A stretch of DNA of 64,000 bases from the NCBI RefSeq assembly GCF_001704155.1, contig NZ_CP016294.1:2291501-2355500 (forward strand). The letters are read 5' to 3'. Of the stretch, positions 8,478-17,255 are shown piece after piece. Position numbers and translations under genes: made by a program. This DNA is from Stenotrophomonas rhizophila. Its GTDB lineage: Bacteria > Pseudomonadota > Gammaproteobacteria > Xanthomonadales > Xanthomonadaceae. The notes below the pieces were generated by a model. It did no database searches and was not told where the DNA came from. It saw only the letters and a program-made list of their open reading frames with translations. How positions within the stretch are numbered: the first letter of the stretch is position 1; each line of letters starts with the position of its first letter.

Positions 8478-10923
8478 AGGGATCAATGGTCCGGATGCTG
8501 CCGTCCGTTTCCATGTGCAGCGGGGTGCACTTGACCGAACGCAGGTGGGTGACCCCGCCCGACAACAGGGCGTCGTGATAGAACAGGTACCACTGGCCTT
8601 CGACCTCGCAGATGGAGTGATGCGTGGTCCAGCCCACTACCGGCTTGAGGATCACGCCGCCATAGGTGAACGGGCCGTACGGGCTGTCGCCGATGGCGTA
8701 GCAGAGTAGATGGGTGTTGCCGGTTGAGTACGACAGGTAATACCTGCCCTGGTACTTGTGCAGCCACGGACCCTCGAAGAACCGCCGCTCATGGTCGTCG
8801 GCGCGCAGCGGCTGGCCGTGCTCGTCCAGGATGATGATTTCCCGCGTGGGCTCGGCCAGCTGGGTCATGCCTGCATCCAGTCGGCCGACGCGCGGGCCCA
8901 GTGCCGGCGCATCGCCGGTGGGCTCTGCGTGCGCGGCGTCGTAGCGGTTGTCGCGGTACTTCTGCAGCTGGCCGCCCCAGATGCCGCCGAAGTAGAGGTA
9001 ATGCGCGCCGTCCTCGTCCTCGTACACGGCGGGGTCGATGGAGTACGTGTCGGCCATCGGCTCCGGTTCGGCGGTGAACGGACCCTCGGGGCGTTCGGCC
9101 ACGGCGACGCCGATGCGGAACCTGCCCTCCCTGTCCTTGGCCGGGAAGTACAGGTAATAGCGGCCGTCACGGTGGGCCGCGTCGGGTGCCCACATCTGCT
9201 TTGCGGCCCAAGGCACGTCGCGTACATGCAGGGCCATGCCGCAGTCGGTGGCCTCGCCGCTGGGGCTGTCCATCCGCAGCACGTGGTAGTCCTCCATGCC
9301 GAAGTGCCCGCCGTCATCGTCGAACGGCGCGCCGGCGTCGATGTCGTGCGAGGGATAGATGTACAGCCGCCCCTCGAACACATGGGCCGACGGATCGGCC
9401 GTGTAGATGTGGGTCACCAGCGGCTGGGAGATGGCATGTGCCGCAAGGTGCACAAGGTTGTTGCCTTCGCGGCGCTGCTGCAGGTCCTGCTCGATGCGGG
9501 TTTCCATGCGCTTGTCGATCTTGTAGAGCAACAGCATCGCCACGGCGATCAGGAACGGAAGGGAGCAGTACACGCTCACCGTCAGGCGGATGCCGTTGAC
9601 CACGCCCTCCGGCTGCTGGTCTGCGCCGGCTTGGTAGCCGTAGTACGCCAGGATGCCCGCGACCAGTGCGCCACCAATGCTGAGACCGATCTTCAGGCCG
9701 CACAGCATCGCCGAGAAAATGATGGCGGTGGCGCGGCGGTTGTTCTTCCATTCGGAGTAGTCGGCGACGTCGGCGATCATCGCCCACAGCAATGGAATGG
9801 TGATGCCGTAGAAGAAGCCGTGCAGCATGAAGGACACGAACGCCACGGCCACGGCGGTGGGCGGGAAGAAGTAGAACACCAGCAGGAACACGGTGGAGAC
9901 CAGCAGCGCGCCTCCGAATACATCGCGCTTGCCGAAACGATCGGCCAGCCGGCGCGATACCCCGATGCCCAGGATCATGCAGATGATGCCGCAGGCGTTG
10001 AACAGGCTGAACGCCGAGGTTGCCGGATCCTCCGGCCACGCGAAGCCGGACAGCCCCATGCCATTGAGCGTGGCGTTCAATCCGCCGATGAAGCGGTTGA
10101 AGCCGGTGTTGTCGAGAAAGCCTGCGAGAGCGGGCTCGCTCATGTAGTACTGGAAGTAGTAGATGTAGGTGCCGCCCTTCAACGCGAGGTTGATGAAGAC
10201 CAGGATCGTCAGGGCCAGCATCACCTGCCACGGGCGGTTGCGCAGCAGGTCGGCCAGGTCCTGCAGCACGCCGCCGGTCTGTTCCTTGGCCGGCACGATG
10301 CGCTCGCGGGTGGTGGCGAAGGTGATCAGGAAGAACACGGTGCCCACCACCGCGAACACGGTCATGACCCGCTCGAAGCCCAGCACGCGGTCGCCGTCAC
10401 CGAGGATCAGCACCAGCGGCAACAGCAGCACCTGGATGATGAACTGGGCGATCATCACCGCCACGAAGCGGTAGGCCGAGAGGCTGTTGCGCTGGGCCAT
10501 GCTGCCGGTGAGCACACCGCTGAGCGCGGAGTACGGCAGGTTGTTGGCTGCGTAGACCAGCATCAGCAGGCCGTAGGTGCCCAGGGCGTAGATGATCTTG
10601 CCCTGCGCACCCAGCTGCGGGGTGCTGAAGGCCAGCAGCGAGAGCACGCCGAACGGTACCGCCGTCCACAGGATCCACGGCCGGAACTTGCCCCAGCGTG
10701 TTGCGGTGCGGTCGGCGGCGATGCCGATCAGCGGGGTGAACACGAAGGCGCCCAACAGGCCGATCACGAAGATGATCGTCGCCGCCGTGGCAGGGGGCAG
10801 CCGGTACACATCGGTATAGAAGAACGCGAGGTAGGTGATCAGCGTCTGGAAGATCAGGTTCGCCGCGAGGTCGCCCAGGCTGTAGCCCAGCTTTTCCCGT
10901 ACCGACAGGACGTGCTCAGTCAC
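8467..10923 (-). CDS. GPH-type sugar symporter fused to a GH43 glycosidase
   Basis: An 818-residue protein starting at GTG 10923. Residues 1 to about 475 are a twelve-helix glycoside-pentoside-hexuronide (MFS) symporter with MTEHVLSVREKLGYSLGD at the start and RTATRWGKFRPWIL after helix 2. After a short linker (KRMETRIEQDLQQRREG), a GH43 five-bladed propeller begins near residue 500. Its expected catalytic acids are visible: base Asp in TADPSAHVF, modulator Asp in YSIDPAVYEDEDG and acid Glu in RRFFEGPWLHKYQ. No stop or frame break separates the halves. The GH43 half should face the cytosol, so imported xylo- or arabino-oligosaccharides would be cleaved as they enter. The start overlaps the GH3 stop by eight bases. 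Confidence 0.92.
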   Translation of the reverse strand: MTEHVLSVREKLGYSLGDLAANLIFQTLITYLAFFYTDVYRLPPATAATIIFVIGLLGAFVFTPLIGIAADRTATRWGKFRPWILWTAVPFGVLSLLAFSTPQLGAQGKIIYALGTYGLLMLVYAANNLPYSALSGVLTGSMAQRNSLSAYRFVAVMIAQFIIQVLLLPLVLILGDGDRVLGFERVMTVFAVVGTVFFLITFATTRERIVPAKEQTGGVLQDLADLLRNRPWQVMLALTILVFINLALKGGTYIYYFQYYMSEPALAGFLDNTGFNRFIGGLNATLNGMGLSGFAWPEDPATSAFSLFNACGIICMILGIGVSRRLADRFGKRDVFGGALLVSTVFLLVFYFFPPTAVAVAFVSFMLHGFFYGITIPLLWAMIADVADYSEWKNNRRATAIIFSAMLCGLKIGLSIGGALVAGILAYYGYQAGADQQPEGVVNGIRLTVSVYCSLPFLIAVAMLLLYKIDKRMETRIEQDLQQRREGNNLVHLAAHAISQPLVTHIYTADPSAHVFEGRLYIYPSHDIDAGAPFDDDGGHFGMEDYHVLRMDSPSGEATDCGMALHVRDVPWAAKQMWAPDAAHRDGRYYLYFPAKDREGRFRIGVAVAERPEGPFTAEPEPMADTYSIDPAVYEDEDGAHYLYFGGIWGGQLQKYRDNRYDAAHAEPTGDAPALGPRVGRLDAGMTQLAEPTREIIILDEHGQPLRADDHERRFFEGPWLHKYQGRYYLSYSTGNTHLLCYAIGDSPYGPFTYGGVILKPVVGWTTHHSICEVEGQWYLFYHDALLSGGVTHLRSVKCTPLHMETDGSIRTIDPYGN

Positions 10924-13588
10924 GGGCAGCCTCCACGGTGAAGCGGGCCTGCACGCGGGCGTCGGCGCTGGAGCTGCCTACCCTGACCTCGTACGCGCCC
11001 GGCGGCACGACATAGGCCGCCCGCGCTTCGTCGTACTGGCGCAGGGCCTGCGTTGCATCCAGATCGAACGCTACGGTACGCCGCTCACCCGGGGCCAGCT
11101 GCACGCGCTGGAAGCCGCGCAGCGCCTGCTGTGCATCACCCGGCGCCGCATCGACCCGCCGCATGTACAGCTGCACCACTTCATCGCCTGCGCGCTTGCC
11201 GGTGTTGGCCACGTCCACCTGCACCTTGAGGTGCCCGTCTGCGGAAATGCGGGGCGCATCCAGGCGCAGTTTTCCGTAGTCGAAGGTTGTGTAAGACAGG
11301 CCGTGCCCGAACGGGTACAGCGGCGTGCTCCGGAAGTAGCGGTAGGTGCGGCCTTCCATGGTGTAGTCGTCAAAGGCCGGCATCGCCTGGTCTGCCTTGT
11401 AGAACGTTACCGGCAGCCGGCCGCCGGGGTTGGTATCGCCGAATAGCGCCTGGCCCACGGCGGTACCGCCGCGTTGCCCGGGGTACCAGCTCATCAGGAT
11501 CGCCGGCAGGTTCGCCTGCGCCCATTCCACCGCCATGGCCGAGCCGCCGGTGAGCACCATCACCACTGGCTTGCCCGTGGCGTGCAGGGCTTCGAGCAGT
11601 GCACGCTGCGGCGCGGGCAGGCGCAGGTCGGTGCGGTCGCCGCCGGCGAAGCCCGGGTAGTTGACCTTCATCTCCTCGCCTTCGACGTCGCCGGTCAGGC
11701 CGCCGACGAACACCACCACATCGGCATTGCGCGCAGCATCCAGAGCCTCCTCAAACGGCGGCTTGGCACCAGGCATGCGCCAGCCCAGCCGCACGCCGGC
11801 GTCGCGCTCGGCATCGAAGTATTCCAGCTTCACTTCGTACGCGCGCCCGGCCTCCAAGTCCAGGTCCACGCCATCGCCATGCAGGCGGTCGCTGCTGGTC
11901 CAATGGTCCAGGACGCGCTTACCGTCCACGTACAGGCGATAGCCGTCGTCGGCGGCGGCCTCGATGCGGTAGCGACCCGACACCGGCGGGAGCAGCTGAC
12001 CGCTCCAGCGGATGCTGAACCCGTCGTTGGGGATGCCCTGCCCCGGGGCGGCTTCGCCGCGGGCCAGCAGGTTGTCGGTTGGCGAGCCGCGGTCCCAGCG
12101 GAAGCCGATCTGGGCATCGGTGCGCACCAGGGCCGGCGTGCCGGAAAGATCGGCGGTGCGGAAATACTCACCACGCAGGCCGCGCTCGGGGGAATCCACG
12201 GAAGGACGCAGGTAGGTGGCTTCGATCAGGGGCGTCGCGCTGGGATCATCGCGCCCTTCCACCAGGTCCACGCCGCGTGCGTAGCGTACCTCGGCCCCCT
12301 TCGCGGCATCGCGGATGCCCTGCAGGATCGTTACCGGTGCAGCCGGGGTGCCGAAGTAGTTGCCCAGCAGCGCCATGGTGTCATCGGCGGTGGGGCCCAC
12401 CACGGCGATACGCTTGAGATTGCGCGACAGCGGCAGCAGGCCATCGTTCTTCAACAGCACCAGTGATTCCTGCGCCGCTTTGAGGGCCAGCGCGTCGTGT
12501 GCAGGGGCCTGGTTCACCGATGCCGGGATCTGTGCCCACTTCACGCGTTCCGGTGGATCGAACATGCCCAGCCGCATCCGCGCGGTGAACAGCTGGGTTA
12601 CCGCCTCGTCGATCTCGGCTTCGCTGATCAGGCCCTGCTTCACTGCTGCGGGCAATGTGGCGTATTCCTGGCCACACTCCAGCTCGGTGCCGTTCTTCAC
12701 CGCAAGCGCGGCCGCGGCTTCGCGGGTCGGCACGATTTTGTGATGCTTCCAGATATCGACGATGGCCCAGCAGTCCGAGACCACGTAGCCCTTGAAGCCC
12801 CAGTCGCGCCGCAGCACGTCGCGCAGCAGGAAGTGGCTGGCGCTGGCCGATTCGCCGTAGACCCGGTTGTAGGCGCCCATCACCGCGTCCACCTGGCCTT
12901 CCTTCACCAGTGCCTCGAATGCCGGCAGGTAGGTGTCGTACAGGTCGCGCTTGCTGGGGCGGGCGTCGAAGTGGTGGCGGTCGGCCTCGGGGCCGCTGTG
13001 CACGGCCAGGTGCTTGGCGGTGGCATCCAGCTTGCGGTACACCGGGTCATCGCCCTGCAGGCCGTGCACGAAGGCCACGCCCATGCGCGCGGTGAGGTAC
13101 GGGTCTTCGCCGTAGGTTTCCTGGCCCCGGCCCCAGCGCGGGTCGCGGAAGATGTTGATGTTGGGCGACCAGAACGTCAGCCCCTGGTAACGGCCGTGCG
13201 AGCCCTCGCGGATGAACTGGTGGTGCTTGGCGCGCGCTTCATCGCTGATGGTGGTGGCCACCTGCCCCATCAGCGGTACGTCGAACGTGGCGGCCAGGCC
13301 GATGGCCTGCGGGAACACGGTGGCCTGCCCTGCCCGGGCCACGCCGTGCAGGCCTTCGTTCCACCAGTCGTACGCCGGTACACCCAACCGCTCGATGGCG
13401 GGCGCGGCGTTCTGCATCTGTGCCGCCTTTTCTTCCAGGGTCATCTGCGCGACCAGCGCGGCGGCGCGGGTCTCGAAGCTGGCCGAGGTGTCGAGCCACG
13501 GCTGAGGCGCGGCGGCGTGGCCGACGGTGGCCAGGCTGATGGCGGCGCAGAGCGCCAGCGTGCGGAACAGGGGCCTGCGCGTCATCAT
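10916..13588 (-). CDS. GH3 beta-xylosidase/glucosidase with PA14 insert
   Basis: The 890-residue enzyme has a signal peptide (cut near GHAAA), then the GH3 N-terminal barrel (WWNEGLHGVARAG) with the nucleophile Asp in VVSDCWAI at about residue 271. The C-terminal alpha/beta sandwich is interrupted by a PA14 domain at roughly residues 466-606 (GLRGEYFRTADLSG to ADDGYRLYVDG). A fibronectin III-like domain closes the protein. PA14 inserts in GH3 enzymes narrow the active site and tune chain-length preference. Its place between GH43 genes suggests a periplasmic beta-xylosidase acting on xylo-oligosaccharides; glucosidase activity is not excluded. The start at 13588 has GGAG upstream and overlaps the GH43 stop as ATGA. 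Confidence 0.93.
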   Translation of the reverse strand: MMTRRPLFRTLALCAAISLATVGHAAAPQPWLDTSASFETRAAALVAQMTLEEKAAQMQNAAPAIERLGVPAYDWWNEGLHGVARAGQATVFPQAIGLAATFDVPLMGQVATTISDEARAKHHQFIREGSHGRYQGLTFWSPNINIFRDPRWGRGQETYGEDPYLTARMGVAFVHGLQGDDPVYRKLDATAKHLAVHSGPEADRHHFDARPSKRDLYDTYLPAFEALVKEGQVDAVMGAYNRVYGESASASHFLLRDVLRRDWGFKGYVVSDCWAIVDIWKHHKIVPTREAAAALAVKNGTELECGQEYATLPAAVKQGLISEAEIDEAVTQLFTARMRLGMFDPPERVKWAQIPASVNQAPAHDALALKAAQESLVLLKNDGLLPLSRNLKRIAVVGPTADDTMALLGNYFGTPAAPVTILQGIRDAAKGAEVRYARGVDLVEGRDDPSATPLIEATYLRPSVDSPERGLRGEYFRTADLSGTPALVRTDAQIGFRWDRGSPTDNLLARGEAAPGQGIPNDGFSIRWSGQLLPPVSGRYRIEAAADDGYRLYVDGKRVLDHWTSSDRLHGDGVDLDLEAGRAYEVKLEYFDAERDAGVRLGWRMPGAKPPFEEALDAARNADVVVFVGGLTGDVEGEEMKVNYPGFAGGDRTDLRLPAPQRALLEALHATGKPVVMVLTGGSAMAVEWAQANLPAILMSWYPGQRGGTAVGQALFGDTNPGGRLPVTFYKADQAMPAFDDYTMEGRTYRYFRSTPLYPFGHGLSYTTFDYGKLRLDAPRISADGHLKVQVDVANTGKRAGDEVVQLYMRRVDAAPGDAQQALRGFQRVQLAPGERRTVAFDLDATQALRQYDEARAAYVVPPGAYEVRVGSSSADARVQARFTVEAARD

Positions 13589-15273
13589 TTGCTCCTCAGG
13601 GCGCGCTCGTCGCGCGCGAATGGTCCCAGCAGGGCGCCGACGAAGCCGCCTGCACGATCCGTACTCAATACCGTTCCGTCCACGTCATCGGCGAGGGTCT
13701 GCCAGCCTTGCCCATCGCGTGTGTCGAAGGCGAAGGCATAACGTCCTCCGTCCCCTTTTATCTGCAGGCGCAGCGGAGCTGCCGCTGCGACGTCGCGCGA
13801 TGCGAGTGTTTTTGTTGCGCCGCCGCCGTCGCGTCCTTCCAGGAAGATCACCACGCGATCCTCGCCAACGCTGCGGACGCCGAGGAAGTACCAGTAGGCT
13901 TCGCTCTGGAAGGCGGCCAATCCTGCCGCCACGCCTTCTGCTGGCTGCGTCATCTGGGTGCTGGCCTCGAAGCGCAGGTGCTGCTGGCGGCGGCCCAGGA
14001 ACGCGGGGTTGCGCAGCGTGTCCAGGTCTTCCGGCAGCGGGTGCACCGCCAGGGAACCGGGGCGCTCGCGCAGGTCGGCCCACGGCTGTTTGGGTACCCG
14101 CACGCGCAGCCAATCGTTGCCGAGCGTGGGGGTGTCGAATTCGTTGCGCTCTACGAAGTTGCCGGTGGAAGGAGCTTGTGTTGCTTCTCCCTGCATCCAC
14201 GATGGCACCTTGGCCGCGTACGGAATGGTCTGGCCGGCCGGCAGGATCACCGGCCAGCCGTCACGCCATTCCACCGGCAGCAGGTAGGTTTCGCGCCCGG
14301 TGTTGTAGTGGCGTATGTCGTAGTTGCGGCTGGCCAGGAATACCGCCCACCAGGATCCGTCCGGGCCTTCCACCAGGTCGGCGTGGCCGGCGTTGGTGAT
14401 CGGCAGTGGCCGGTCCTGCGGCAGGTCGCGCTGGGTGAGGATCGGGTTGCCTGCATACGGCACGTAGGGCCCCCACACCTCGCGGCTGCGCAGCACCACC
14501 TGCGAATGCTGCGGGCCGGTGCCGCCTTCGGCGTCGGAGAGGTAGTACCAGCCATCGCGCTTGTAGATATGCGGCCCCTCGATCCAGATCGGGTTTTTGG
14601 CCGGTTCCACGCCGCCGTCGATGAGCACCTTGCGTGGGCCTACCGGCTTGAATGACGCCAGGTCGAGCTGCTGCATCCAGATAGCGCGGTGGCCTTCGTA
14701 GCGCGCCGGGCCGGGCGGCACGTCGTTATTGAGCAGGTAGACCTTGCCGTCCTCGTCGAAGAACAGCGATGGGTCGATGCCCTCGATGCCCGGCAGCCAG
14801 TGCGGGTCGGACCAAGGGCCGGCCGGATCGCGGGCGGTGGCGATGAAATTGCCGCCGCTGTCGACCGCCGTGGTGACCACGTAGAAGACTCCGTCGTGGA
14901 ACGAGATGGCTGGCGCGAAGATGCCGCGTGACACGCTGAGGCCATCGAAGTCCAGCTGCGTTGGGCGGTCAATGACGTTGCCGATCTGCTTCCAGTGCAC
15001 CAGGTCCACGCTTTCGAATACCGGGATCCCCGGGAAGTACGTAAAGCTGGAATTGACCAGGTAGAACTTCCCGTTGGCGTGGGTGATGCTGGGGTCTGCG
15101 TGGAAACCGGCCAGGATCGGGTTGCGGTAATGTCCGGCGGGCAGCGGCGGTTCAAACGCCACGTCATTGCCGGCGTATTCGAACCAGTCGAAGTAAACCG
15201 GGGCTGCGGGTGTGGCCGCCTGCACCCGAAGCGCGGCGGACAGCAGCAGTACCGTGGCAAGCAGCAGGCGCAT
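13585..15273 (-). CDS. Secreted GH43 xylosidase/arabinofuranosidase
   Basis: The 562-residue protein opens with a signal peptide (MRLLLATVLLLSAALRVQA). The GH43 propeller shows the base Asp in GFHADPSITH, the second Asp in GIEGIDPSLFFDEDG and the acid Glu in IWIEGPHIYK. A C-terminal concanavalin-like beta-sandwich (from about residue 370, EFDTPTLGNDWLRVR) is the GH43 C2 domain of long beta-xylosidases, which supplies a loop to the active site. It should release xylose or arabinose from oligosaccharide ends in the periplasm. I chose the ATG at 15273 because it starts the signal peptide and shares one base with the esterase stop (TGATG). Confidence 0.92.
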   Translation of the reverse strand: MRLLLATVLLLSAALRVQAATPAAPVYFDWFEYAGNDVAFEPPLPAGHYRNPILAGFHADPSITHANGKFYLVNSSFTYFPGIPVFESVDLVHWKQIGNVIDRPTQLDFDGLSVSRGIFAPAISFHDGVFYVVTTAVDSGGNFIATARDPAGPWSDPHWLPGIEGIDPSLFFDEDGKVYLLNNDVPPGPARYEGHRAIWMQQLDLASFKPVGPRKVLIDGGVEPAKNPIWIEGPHIYKRDGWYYLSDAEGGTGPQHSQVVLRSREVWGPYVPYAGNPILTQRDLPQDRPLPITNAGHADLVEGPDGSWWAVFLASRNYDIRHYNTGRETYLLPVEWRDGWPVILPAGQTIPYAAKVPSWMQGEATQAPSTGNFVERNEFDTPTLGNDWLRVRVPKQPWADLRERPGSLAVHPLPEDLDTLRNPAFLGRRQQHLRFEASTQMTQPAEGVAAGLAAFQSEAYWYFLGVRSVGEDRVVIFLEGRDGGGATKTLASRDVAAAAPLRLQIKGDGGRYAFAFDTRDGQGWQTLADDVDGTVLSTDRAGGFVGALLGPFARDERALRSK

Positions 15274-17255
15274 CAGGGCGTCCCTGAAGGAGTGAGGGAG
15301 AGCTCGAACGGACCGGCGGGCGCGCCGCTGCTGTCGCGCAGCGTGCAGACCGGGCCGTCTGCCCAGCAGTAGCGGACGCTGGCGGCGGTTCCTGCCTGCA
15401 GGCTGTTCAGCACGACGGCGTTGCCGTCCAGCGTGGCGTCGGCGTAGGTGCAGTGCTTGGCCTCGGCATCGCACAGTTCGAAGCCGATGGGGCCGTTCGC
15501 ACCGGTGGCGACCAGCGTTCCGGTGACATCGTCGAAACTGATGCGCACCTCCACCCTCGTGCGGGAAACCCTGCTTGCCGTCGGGCCGGAGGCTGCCAGC
15601 GCCTGTTCGCCATGGACCACATGGCGCGCCACGCGGGCCAGGCGCCGGCCCAGTTCCTGTTTGTTCGGCGGATGGATGTCGTAGGCATCGCCGATGTCGA
15701 TGGCGAGTGCCAGCCCGGAATGCGGGTCCTCTGCGGCAACGCGCCGCTGCGCCTCGCGCACCTGCGCCCAGCCGCTTTCCACCGGGGCCACGGGCGGCTG
15801 CCCGTAGCCGGCCAGCTGCACCACCAGCAGCGGCATTTCCGCGCCGAACTGCCGGCGCCAGTCATCGCGCAACGTGCGCAGCCTGTCCGCGTAGGCAGCG
15901 CCATCGCCGGTGTTGGATTCGCCCTGGTACCAGAGCATGCCGCGCAGGCCATAGCTCCCCAGCGGCGCGATCATGCCGTTGTACAGCGTCGAAAGGCCGC
16001 TGGCGGCATGCCACGGGGCCAGTGGCGGTGACAGGTCGCCCGGCGCTGCGCGGTACCACCAGGGAGCATCCAGAACGATCCGGGTGCCATCGTCCAGCTG
16101 CAGGGCGTGGGCCTCTGCGGGGCCCGCCAGCCCGCCGTCGCCCCAGGTGTCCAGCACGTTGACGACCACGCTGTTGGTTCCGGCTTTCAGCAGGCCGGGC
16201 GGGAGCGGATAGGATCGCGGTTCCCCCGGGGCGTTCTGGCTGCCCACCGCCACGCCATTGACCCAGGTCACGTCGGTTTCGTCGGCAGGCGCCAGCTCAA
16301 GGCGTGCGCCCTGCCCGGCCTGTGCGGCGCTCAGCTTCACCTGGGTGCGGTACCAGACCATGCCGTTGTACGCGGCAAGCGCCGGGATGCCCCAGCGCTC
16401 CCATGCGCCGAGCTGGGCCGGGGCCTGGCGCCACCCGGTGCGGTCGGCGTCGGGCTGCCAGGGGGCATCGCCGGGCGTGGCGCGCTCGCGCTGCTCCCAC
16501 CACTGCTGCCAGTGCTTGCCCCAGGCTGCGTTTGCCGCCACGGGGTCGCTGGCATACAAGGCGAACACATCCAGGGCTTCCTCCATGCCACCCTGCGCGC
16601 GCAGCGCATCGGCGCTGGTCCAGGCTTCTATCCGCGAACCGCCCCACGCCGACTGGATCAGTCCCATCGGCACATTGACGGTCTTCCGCAGTTCACGCGC
16701 GAAGAAGTAGCAGGCGGCGGAAAAGTCGCGCACGCTTTCCGGTGATGCAGGCTGCCATGACACGGGGCCGGAGAAGCCCTCCCGAGGCGTCACGGCTGGG
16801 GCCTTGGGTACGGTGAACAGGCGGATGTCCGGCTGCGCCGCCGAGGCGATTTCACTGTCGGCGTTGAGCGCGCGCCGCACCGGCAGCTCCATGTTCGATT
16901 GGCCGGAGCATAGCCAGACGTCGCCCATCTGCACGTCGCTCACGGTCTGGACGTCCCGCCCTGCCCGTACGCTCATTTCGTAGGGGCCTCCGGCGGCGAT
17001 GGGCTTCAATGTGATTTGCCAGCGACCCTCTGCATTTGCCTGTGCCGTGGCGGTCTGGCGTGCAAACTTCACCGATACGGTGGTATCCGGCGCGGCATGG
17101 CCCCAGACCGGAATCGGCTGATCGCGCTGGAGCACCGCATGGTCCTGGAATAGCGGGTGCAACAGTGGCGTCACGGATTCCTGCGCCATGACCGGTGCGG
17201 CGAAGCACGCCAGAAGGCTGCCCAACATCCATCCCATTCTCGGTTTACCGTTCAT
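15273..17255 (-). CDS. SGNH-family (sialate O-acetylesterase-like) carbohydrate esterase
   Basis: The 660-residue secreted protein has a signal peptide ending near APVMAQ, an N-terminal jelly-roll region, and an SGNH hydrolase split by a beta-rich insert. The nucleophile Ser lies in WLCSGQSNMELPV. The second block is LWYQGESNTGDG, and the catalytic His is probably in IHPPNKQELGRRLA. In xylan loci this family removes acetyl groups, opening glucuronoxylan to GH67 and GH43 enzymes; that substrate is inferred from context. Annotation as a sialate esterase would be misleading here because no sialic acid gene is nearby. The ATG at 17255 has AGGAG eight bases upstream and overlaps the GH67 stop as ATGA. 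Confidence 0.88.
   Translation of the reverse strand: MNGKPRMGWMLGSLLACFAAPVMAQESVTPLLHPLFQDHAVLQRDQPIPVWGHAAPDTTVSVKFARQTATAQANAEGRWQITLKPIAAGGPYEMSVRAGRDVQTVSDVQMGDVWLCSGQSNMELPVRRALNADSEIASAAQPDIRLFTVPKAPAVTPREGFSGPVSWQPASPESVRDFSAACYFFARELRKTVNVPMGLIQSAWGGSRIEAWTSADALRAQGGMEEALDVFALYASDPVAANAAWGKHWQQWWEQRERATPGDAPWQPDADRTGWRQAPAQLGAWERWGIPALAAYNGMVWYRTQVKLSAAQAGQGARLELAPADETDVTWVNGVAVGSQNAPGEPRSYPLPPGLLKAGTNSVVVNVLDTWGDGGLAGPAEAHALQLDDGTRIVLDAPWWYRAAPGDLSPPLAPWHAASGLSTLYNGMIAPLGSYGLRGMLWYQGESNTGDGAAYADRLRTLRDDWRRQFGAEMPLLVVQLAGYGQPPVAPVESGWAQVREAQRRVAAEDPHSGLALAIDIGDAYDIHPPNKQELGRRLARVARHVVHGEQALAASGPTASRVSRTRVEVRISFDDVTGTLVATGANGPIGFELCDAEAKHCTYADATLDGNAVVLNSLQAGTAASVRYCWADGPVCTLRDSSGAPAGPFELSLTPSGTP

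Noticed and set aside
8758..10941. Long open frame on the plus strand opposite the symporter-GH43 gene
   Set aside because: It is rich in His, Gln and Arg without any recognisable domain and arises from codon bias of the real gene on the other strand.
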